Made by a program: the position numbers and the translations under genes
Part shown: piece by piece, positions 56,841 through 64,000 of the stretch
Layout of the letters: each line of letters opens with the position of its first letter
Numbering within the stretch: position 1 is the first letter of the stretch
NCBI GenBank assembly: GCA_036784855.1
Contig: JAZDSV010000012.1
Coordinates: 62,001 to 126,000 of the forward strand
Length of the DNA stretch: 64,000 nt
DNA from: Aphelidium insulamus
Lineage: Eukaryota; Aphelidiomycota; Aphelidea; Aphelidiaceae
Reading direction: 5' to 3'
The notes under the pieces: model-generated
What the model saw: only the letters and a program-made list of their open reading frames with translations
What the model was told of the DNA's origin: nothing
Databases searched by the model: none

Positions 56841-58658
56841 ATGACATCGTTCTACTCGCTGAGCCAGCCGGCTATAATCGATGAGGACATGGTGCAGGCG
56901 GCCATCCGTGCCGATATCGCGGCGGCCGCAGCATTAGAACATGGTACTGCGTATTCTTCCGACAGTGGCACCGCGGACAATGGCGCCCAACCCGTGCACG
57001 ACACCGCCTATGTCACCACACTGAACCTGCAGTACAAAAGTGCGTGTGTCATACTTTGCTACACTGTGAGTATATATGTGTGGCGTGAGTAACATGCGGC
57101 GCGTGTAGACATATTGCGCATCGAGAACCTGTGGACACTGAGCGCGCTCACAACACTCCGCCTGGACAACAACATCATTGAGCGCATCGAGGGTCTGGAC
57201 GCCGTGCCGAACCTGCGATTCCTGGACCTGTCATTCAACAACATTGTCAGCGTGGATGGACTGGACGTGTTGCCGCACCTGACTGATCTCAGTCTGTTTG
57301 AGAACCGTATCGAGGAGCTGGCCGAGGGGTTGCGCAGGGTGGCGCGTGTCAGCACGCGGCTAGAGGTGCTCTCTGTCGGCAACAACAAGATTTCCGCGCT
57401 GTCCCAGGTGTGTCTGATGTTATATCTGTATATGGGGGGAGTGTTCTGGGAGTGCAAGTGTCTCTATAGAGCTCCATGATATTACTTGGCGTCTATAAAA
57501 TGTTTAATTTATAATTCAGTTTGAAGTGCTGGCCGCCTTTCGGCACATTAAGATATTTAATGGCGAGGGAAACGCCGCGTCCAGCGCCCCAGATTATCGG
57601 CACTACGTGCTGGCACACACTCCGCAGTTGCAGTTTCTCGACTGGAAGCAAGTCGATCCCGCCGAGGTGAGTTTTACAGAACCGCATTTATAGTTATTTA
57701 TATATTTTTTAATCGGTGGCAGCGAACAGCCGCGCAGGAACAATTCAGCGAGGTGGCACAGCGAGTGAAGCAAGAACGCGAGCAAGAGGATGAGAAGGCA
57801 GCAGTGGCGGCTAAGGAGAAGGAACGTGACGCAGAGTGGACATCACTGTACCTGGATCCGCGAATGCGGGATCTGGTCTGTGACAGCGTGGTTGACGACA
57901 AGGCGGATGTAGATGTTAAAGTAGAAGCAGAGGGAAATGATGCGCAGACACCGCAGCCAAAGTCTATGGAGACCAAGAGTGCAATGGACCAGTTTCGTGA
58001 CACTCTGGCCGCCCTACATCGACTGCGCGCGGATGAAGAGGCCGAGTTGGATCTGTGCGTGCGGAATGGTCGTGACGCCGTAGATCAAGAAAGCCGAACA
58101 AAAATTCGCGCCTATGAAAAGAGCCGCAGAAAGGTAACTACTACCTTTTGCATTTCTTAATTAACCTGTTTTCATAGACAATGACAGAGTTGAAACACGC
58201 GGAGGATGACAAGCTGGTCGCGCTGAAGGAACAGATACTGTCTGCCACGGCCGAACTCTACAACTATCTCATGACGGAGGAGCTGTCCATATCGGAGCGA
58301 ATCGAAGAGTGCATCCAAGAATTCAAGCAAAACTATCTCACTCTGTGTCAAGAGTGCCGCTCGAAAGGTGAGGCCGCCTTTGACGAGCTGGTACAGAAGC
58401 ATTTTAGTCGCGCTGATGCGCAGACACTGGTACGCGGTTGTTTTGCATGGCCAAATAATTGATGTAGTTCTCTAATGTTGACATGCAATGCAGGAGATGC
58501 TGGCAGAGAGAAAGCGAGAATATCTGAGCCAGCTGGATGAAGAGGCGGAGCGAGTGCCGGCAGGCAAGGCGCGGCAAGAGTTCCTTCTGGACCGGCAGCG
58601 GGTAAACGAAATCAGAAACTACAAGATCTACTGCGAGCAGGCGCTGAACGAGGTGTGA
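56841..58658 (+). CDS. DRC3: Dynein regulatory complex subunit 3 (LRRC48)
   Basis: Subunit of the flagellar nexin-dynein regulatory complex. Exons 56841-57039, 57109-57407, 57520-57666, 57723-58133, 58178-58429 and 58494-58658 give 490 residues. SDS22-like leucine-rich repeats occupy about residues 60-165 (LWTLSALTTLRLDNNIIERI, NLRFLDLSFNNIVSV, LTDLSLFENRIEEL), closed by a cap around YVLAHTPQLQFLDWK. A long coiled coil follows (from about residue 215), rich in Glu, Lys and Arg. The IIDEDMVQAAI opening resembles the family N-terminus. It lies 136 bp after aconitase on the same strand. Confidence 0.9.
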
Positions 58659-58708
58659 CGACAATTACACTTGATACAATTGACACACAGCAATACCGAG
58701 GCCATTGT

Positions 58709-60113
58709 TCATTTCACTTTGGATTTTGCACCGCCTAGCACGAGAGCGCGGTAAAGTAGATAAGTGTACAGCGTGAGCTTGTCCTTGATCACAAATAGTA
58801 GCGCCTGCGACAGCACAGCCTTGACAATCTGTGCCGTCATGCCCTACAGTACAGATTATTAGTTAATCAGATAGTAAATGGCGCAACACAGCAATAAGGA
58901 GTGAACTCGCACCTTGTACCAGCCAGCCACGCCATCCGTCTTCAGAATGCGAGTGAGAATATCCAGCGCGCCGCTGTAGTGCACCTTGTCGTTGATGGCA
59001 TAGTCGGCCGGCTTCCACTGCATTCGCACTTTGGCCATGATGTACGGATAGGTGACTACGGTGGCAATTGTCTTGGACAGCACCCCAAGTCCAAATATTT
59101 CCAGCGGTGCCACGCCAGCAGCTCCACCAGTTTTCGCTGCACGCGAGCGCACGAGACTGCCCTTTATCCACTCAAATAGTCCGTATGTGATGGCGCTGCC
59201 CGGTGCATGTTAAAGACAATATAATAATGCACTTGACTTACGGATTAACCTAAAATAGTCAATATTATTGTGCAAGTTAACACTGGACGCACCGTCAGCA
59301 CCAGAGATGGACGCAGACCAGTCCACAGCGCCGTGACACCCTCCTCATTGATAATTTGCAAAAAAGTCTCGCCGATTGTTGTGCGTCGAGGCGGCGGCCT
59401 AACTGCCGCTGCTGCTGCAGAATCAGGTGTTTTGCGTTTAAACATCAGCGGCAGCCGGTCATCATCGGCTTCATCAAGAGTATCTGCAGCATCGGGGAGT
59501 GCCACCACTTGAGTCTGCTGTCGCGTGGTCACCACCGACACGGGAATGGTGAACAGCTGGGCAAGTGCGCCCGAAACAGCGCCCAGCAACAGTTCCATCG
59601 CCACGCCGATTTGTGCCTGTGTCGCATATATGGTTATCTTCTGTACATACGATAGATATCTATATGTATATGTATATGTATATACATATACATATATAAC
59701 ACTTTACCTGCTGGGAGGAGCCAGACTGAACTTGACGGCGCAGAAAGCCCAGATACCACAGCCGAATGAACGAGTACCAGTAAAAGTAGGCAAAGTTGGT
59801 GGACGCCACGCCGACCACCCCAGACACCAGCCCGGCATACAGACCCGACACCCCCTCCGTCTTCCAGATCTGCTGCAGAGCGTCCGTGGCCGACCTGTAC
59901 TTTGTGCTGAATGCCGAGTCGGCCGTCTGCACTTGCAGCCGCGTCTTAATGCTGCATGGACACAGACACACAGTGAGTGAATGTGGGTGTGTGGGTGCAT
60001 GCCACACGTATGTACATGTCTAGAGGGTAGGTGACCACCAGGGCCAGCACGGCACCGCCAGCACCGGCCAGCGCGTGTCCAAACGGCGGCAAAGAGCGTC
60101 CCTCCGTGGCCAT
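58709..60113 (-). CDS. SLC25 carrier, probably peroxisomal (PMP34/ANT1-like), with an 8-nt micro-exon
   Basis: Six-helix solute carrier. Exons (minus) 60113-60016, 59951-59708, 59616-59293, 59249-59242, 59195-58913 and 58843-58709 give 363 residues. Three carrier signatures are visible: TYPLDIIKTRLQVQ, then TIPVSVVTTRQQTQ, then TYPYIMAKVRMQW. The degenerate second and third signatures (VVTTRQQTQ; PYIMAKVR) are more like peroxisomal adenine-nucleotide carriers than inner-membrane ones; substrate unproven. A roughly 45-residue acidic insert follows signature two. Exon 4 is only GTTAATCC, and with it the protein reads SLVLTVNPAITYGLFEW, the conserved NPxIxY helix; without it both frame and motif are lost. 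The start is 46 bp from that of BBS8. Confidence 0.9.
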
Positions 60114-60159
60114 TGCGTGTAAGTGTGTGTATGTAGGTTGTCTGGCTGCAAACAGCGCG

Positions 60160-60730
60160 ATGACGGTGAGTGGCGCAGCAGCGGCAGCAGCAGCAACAGT
60201 GTCCCCACTCTTCCTGGCACACTACCATCTACGCACGAGGGACTATGACCGCTGTGTCGATGCAGCAGACGCCATCCTGCTCGGCAAGCCGGACGATCAG
60301 GTGCGGGCCGATGGCGTGCTCTCCTTAGACGTACACACTAGTAACTGTTGACAGGCAGCCTGGCTCCTAAAGACACGGGCACTGGCGGCCAAGAGTCTGG
60401 CAGAGAACGGCGACAGTGATGAGGCGGCGCTGGTTGACTCGTTCCTGGAGGATAATGCCATTGCCACCGCAAGGTCAGTGTATCCCGTACATACATCGAC
60501 ACGCCTTGACACACCGGCATTGCAGACCAGGCACGTCTGTCAACACTGCAACGGGTCCGCGCTCTGCTCAGCGCACGGCTGGCGGGGTATTACCTCTTCA
60601 CTCGGCAATCATACAAGCACTCAGGCTCATGTGCAGAGCGAGTTCAGCCAGAGCATACGGCCAGTGTCCCAGTCTGGCCGGCCCCTCACCGGTTATGCGC
60701 GTCCCGGTACAAGCGGCGCCGGCCTTCGGA

Positions 60731-60766
<36 letters not shown>

Positions 60767-62344
60767 ATACCTATGTATAATCTGACAGGACCGCAACGGC
60801 AATGGCGCGCGGCTTCACGGCCAATATGCGCCGACAGACGGCAACTGCGCGGCCAATGACCAGCATGGGCGCGGGTGGAAAGTATGACGCTATGTGCTGC
60901 ACAGATGTACGTATCATCTCACCGGCAAGTGTAATGCGCTTGAACACGGCGTCAATATCGGCACAATCGACGGCACATAGCCTCGACATTGACCGGTTGG
61001 ACTTGAAAAAGTATGCGGCCAACACAGCGCTGTCCAGGGTACCTACATTTTATCAAATTATTGTAGGCCGAGCTGTTGACATCCACCTGTTAGTCCCTGT
61101 TCGACTATATATTCCACCATTTGAATAATCCTCGAAAAGCCCTGGAACTGGCCACAAATGCCTCGATGCAGTGTTCACAGCGCGACTGGTGGTGGCTGGC
61201 CATGTGCGGCAAGTGCAATTTCCGGTTTGGCATGTATCGCGATGCGGAGAAACAGTTTACCGCATCGCTCAACGTTACTGTACGTGTATCTATCTATATA
61301 TGCGCATTTGTAGTATTCATTGCTCATTTGTGTATAATCATTGTATTAGTTCATGCCGGCGACAGTTGTGGATCTTGCCAGGCTTTACGTCAAGCTCGAC
61401 CAGCCAAACACAGCTCTGGATCATTTGCAGCGCTATTTAAGAGATCGGCCTGCCTCTATTCAACTTTTAACTGCCGTAGCACACGTTCACGAAGAGATGC
61501 GCAACTACTCGGAGGCCATTGATACCTACAAGAAGGTTTGTCGCGGTGCCAAGCACAATAATTGGCTAATTTTTAAACAATTGAAAACAGGTTTTGGCAA
61601 TCGATGGGGGCCACATCGAGGCTCTGTCGTCCATTGCCAACAACTGTTTCTACTCGGATCAGCCAGAGGTTGCGTTGGTGCTGTACAGGCGTCTGCTACA
61701 AATGGGAGTGTGCACGGCGCCGGTGTGGACTAATCTGGCAATGGCGTGTTTCTACTCGCAGCAATACGATTTGGTATTTGCCAGTTTTCAGCGCGCTCTG
61801 GACGCTGCCGAAGAAGATTGTGGCGACAGCGACGACGTCAAAGCCGATATCTGGTATACTAACACATATGTGCATCACATGGGGATACATAACACAGTGC
61901 AGGTACAATTTGTCACATGTGGCGGTGGCAATGGGCGACACTGCGCTGGCAAAACAGTGCCTGAAAAACTGCTTGTTCATCAGAGACACGCACGCCGAAG
62001 CACTCAACAACCTTGGCGTGTTGGAGTGCAGAAAGCGACCGACAGCCGAGATCAAGGCCAGCAGCATTATTGGCAGTGATTGCAAGGGTGGCGGATACCT
62101 GTTGGGGATGCGCGGCGGTACAGCAGGCGCCGCTCTGCAATCGGCCTCGGGCAGCTTCACCGAGAGCAGATTGGCATCGCCGCATCTCTATGAGCCACAC
62201 TTTAACGGTGCGCTGGCAGCTTTGGCGCTCAACGGCGATTATGTGGCGGCAAAGGAATTGCTGGAGAAGAGCCGTTCGCTGTACGCCGGCCACACGGCCA
62301 CAAATGTGTGGCTGCAAGAGGTCGACAATGTTTTCAAGTTGTGA
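60160..62344 (+). CDS. BBS8: BBSome subunit 8 (TTC8)
   Basis: TPR subunit of the BBSome, which carries membrane proteins along flagella. Exons 60160-60300, 60355-60473, 60526-60586, 60637-60731, 60789-61038, 61094-61279, 61350-61535, 61591-61853 and 61903-62344 give 580 residues. Family landmarks: DDQAAWLLKTRAL, the repeated RP-motif linker (QSIRPVSQSGRPLTGYARPG), SLFDYIFHHLNN, QRDWWWLAMCGKCNFRFGMY, YSDQPEVALVLYRRLLQMGV and LYEPHFNGALAA. TPRs fill about residues 220-575. The linker is encoded in three short exons and requires the 50-nt intron 60587-60636, as the two halves are in different frames. A roughly 30-residue Gly/Ala/Ser insert after LECRK, before HLYEPHFN, is not typical of the family. 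Intron 4 holds an (AT)n run. Confidence 0.94.
60735..60764. repeat. (AT)n microsatellite in BBS8 intron 4
   Basis: About 14 AT units making up roughly half of the 57-nt intron between exons 4 and 5. Confidence 0.9.
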
Positions 62345-62418
62345 AGCAGAACTGTGACAGATCTACATATACTGGATGCTATGTTTTATCGTAGAATATG
62401 TAATGCTGCTGAGCGGGA

Positions 62419-64000
62419 TTATGCCTTGCGCCGCTTGCCGCCTTCTGATGAGCCAGAGGTCGCGCCTTCATGAGCAGGTGGTGCATTGAGGCCCCGTTTG
62501 CCCTTCTTAGCCTCTGACAGGAACTCGTCCAACCCAAACGGATCGGGAGCAGGTGCAGCTGCCTTTTCAAACAGCACAGCGCCATCCCGAGGCTGTATCT
62601 ATGTATCAGTTTTATGACAGACAGATCGATGCTGTACGCACCTCTGCGGTCTCGGTACCGGAGAAGCCCTTGTCCGGCACAAAGCTGTTCTTGGCCAGGA
62701 TCGAGTCAATGTCCACAGCGGCACTTCCACCGTACAGGTCAGCGTCCAAGTTCTTGGGACGGTAGATGGAGGCGCCCGCTGTGCCCATGAATAGCGGCTT
62801 GTCATACAGGTTGTACGCATCGTCGTCCTTGAAACCAGACGACATGCCGGCACTCTGGTTGAACAGCCGCTGGTCGTACATGGTCTCCTGGCTGACAGTG
62901 GGCGCCGCTTGGCCCAGCGCAATCTTCTCGCTGACGTCGCGATCAAGTGCACGTGCCGCGTACTTGCTCTTGGCCTCGGTGCCCATATGTGACATGCGGA
63001 TCTTGCGCTGGATGTCGCGTTCACGTTCTTTGCGAAGACGTTCACGTTCAAGGTACGCCGCATCGTCCTGGTCGTGTGTTGATGTTGAGCGCCGTCGTGG
63101 CGGGGAAGGCGATCGGCGACGAGTGCCGCGCGAGGAACTGCGTGAGCGGCTACGATTGTGCCTTGATCGGCGACGTGGACTCGGCGACCGACTGGCGTCT
63201 TCTCGATTATCAGGTGACGATGGCGAGGCGGCATACGGTGCAGAAGTATCTTGCAAGGAATCCTCGGCGAATCCGGCCTTCTCAATGCGAGCCTTTTGCG
63301 CCAGCATGCGCAAATGCTCCTCCTTGGCCTCCTTGTCCTTTTGGGCAATCTTCTTCTGCATCTGCGCCCGCTTCTCCACTTCTTCGCGCGCATGTCTGTC
63401 GGCAATGTACAGCGCCTCGGCAAACTTTGCAAAGTTGTCGTTGATTGTCACTTCCTGCAATCCGCGACCGTCGGCGGCCAGACGCTTGTCCAGCGGGATG
63501 GTGTAGCCTTTGGCATTCTTCCAGTTGGATATGCACGGAGGAATGTACCAGGCGTTCTTTTCCTCAATGGTGATCTTGCGCGGCGGCGAGTGCATCACTG
63601 GCGCCGGGGGCGATGACGGTCCTGGCACATTAATTGATGGAAGATATATATATATAATATTGATAGTACCTTTGGGGAGTTTCTTGTGTCGGAAACGTGG
63701 CGGTTCAAACGGGTCTTCGGGCACTTCAACCATTCGGACAACGCGAGTGGCCCCCGCCTCCCCGGTGCCCAGAATCTGCGGAGTGTATCGCACATATTGA
63801 ACCTGGCGCTCCGATGTTGTAATATGAGTCGCCTTCTTGGACTGCACTTTGCCTGCACACCATATTATACAATTATAATCATTACTATGCACGCCGACAT
63901 AATTAAGTACCGTCCACAATACGCTCCAGAGCCTCCTTGGTCTTTTTAGTAACGGCTTCCACCTCTTCGGGAGAGGGTCTCTGCAGCGCCTCGTCGCCGT
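62419..64000 (-). CDS. SNW1: SNW-domain splicing factor SNW1/PRP45 (5' end outside the window)
   Basis: Spliceosomal B-act/C complex scaffold, also a transcription coregulator. Minus exons in view: 64000-63911 (partial), 63852-63670, 63621-62642 and 62592-62419; about 475 residues. The SNW core is complete: RYTPQIL, VRMVEVPEDPFEPPRFRHKK, then NAWYIPPCISNWKNAKGYTI and PLDKRLAADGRGLQEV. It is followed by coiled coil, an Arg/Ser-rich stretch (SPRRRSRHNRSRSRSSSRG), the RDVSEKIALG region and a C-terminal DPFGLDEFL motif. A Ser-Arg-rich insert of about 45 residues is larger than I recall for the family. The N-terminal region lies beyond base 64000. It converges with BBS8 with 74 bp between stops. 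Confidence 0.93.

Noticed and set aside
1-64000. CRISPR arrays, bacterial operons, insertion sequences, rRNA genes and autonomous transposons
   Set aside because: No regularly spaced repeats with unique spacers, no transposase, integrase or reverse transcriptase signature, and no rRNA-like stretch. Spliceosomal introns and gene content show a eukaryotic nuclear origin.

Overview
The window is a gene-dense, intron-rich piece of nuclear DNA from a flagellated unicellular eukaryote. I read 28 protein-coding genes (one cut by the right edge) and two tRNA genes. Exon joins were made by eye from reading frame, splice sites and remembered family resemblance; no alignment was run. I place roughly 95 introns, nearly all 42-70 nt long, with intergenic gaps often under 150 bp.

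Lineage. Machinery for a motile flagellum is prominent: CFAP57, an EFHC/RIB72-type DM10 protein, soluble adenylyl cyclase, DRC3, BBS8 and a possible small axonemal protein. Fungal-type genes sit beside them: riboflavin enzyme RIB3, GEP4, an ERD1-like EXS protein and an NDT80/PhoG transcription factor. The tyrosyl-tRNA synthetase carries the C-terminal EMAPII-like domain known from animals, and one receptor has an integrin-beta-like tail. A zoosporic (early-diverging) fungus or a close unicellular holozoan fits; I cannot decide between them from sequence alone.

Layout. 1-9.3 kb: TyrRS, an unknown nuclear protein, RIB3, an XPR1/SYG1 phosphate exporter (minus) and an unknown gene. 9.3-15.4 kb: a purine-rich tract, then a large P4-ATPase flippase. 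15.5-20.3 kb: GEP4 (minus), with a tetranucleotide microsatellite in its intron, head-to-head with the ERD1-like gene; then a hairpin repeat cluster and an unknown multi-pass membrane protein. 20.3-33.1 kb: a flagellar block of CFAP57 between two identical tRNA-Thr genes, a small unknown gene, the EFHC homologue and soluble adenylyl cyclase. 33.4-41.3 kb: a PA14/fibro-slime receptor with two NPxY motifs, a small axonemal candidate, the NDT80-like factor and a WIPI/PROPPIN. 41.5-53.8 kb: a RING-like protein, a HIR3/CABIN1-like giant, COG1, TAD2, ribosomal protein eS30 and an HNH-nuclease-like gene. 54.0-64.0 kb: mitochondrial aconitase, DRC3, an SLC25 carrier, BBS8 and SNW1/PRP45 (truncated).

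The points most worth a second look are the receptor with the integrin-like tail, the frequent GC-AG introns, an 8-nt micro-exon in the carrier gene, loss of the Walker A lysine in the adenylyl cyclase, an apparent one-base frameshift in the EFHC gene, and very tight divergent gene pairs.
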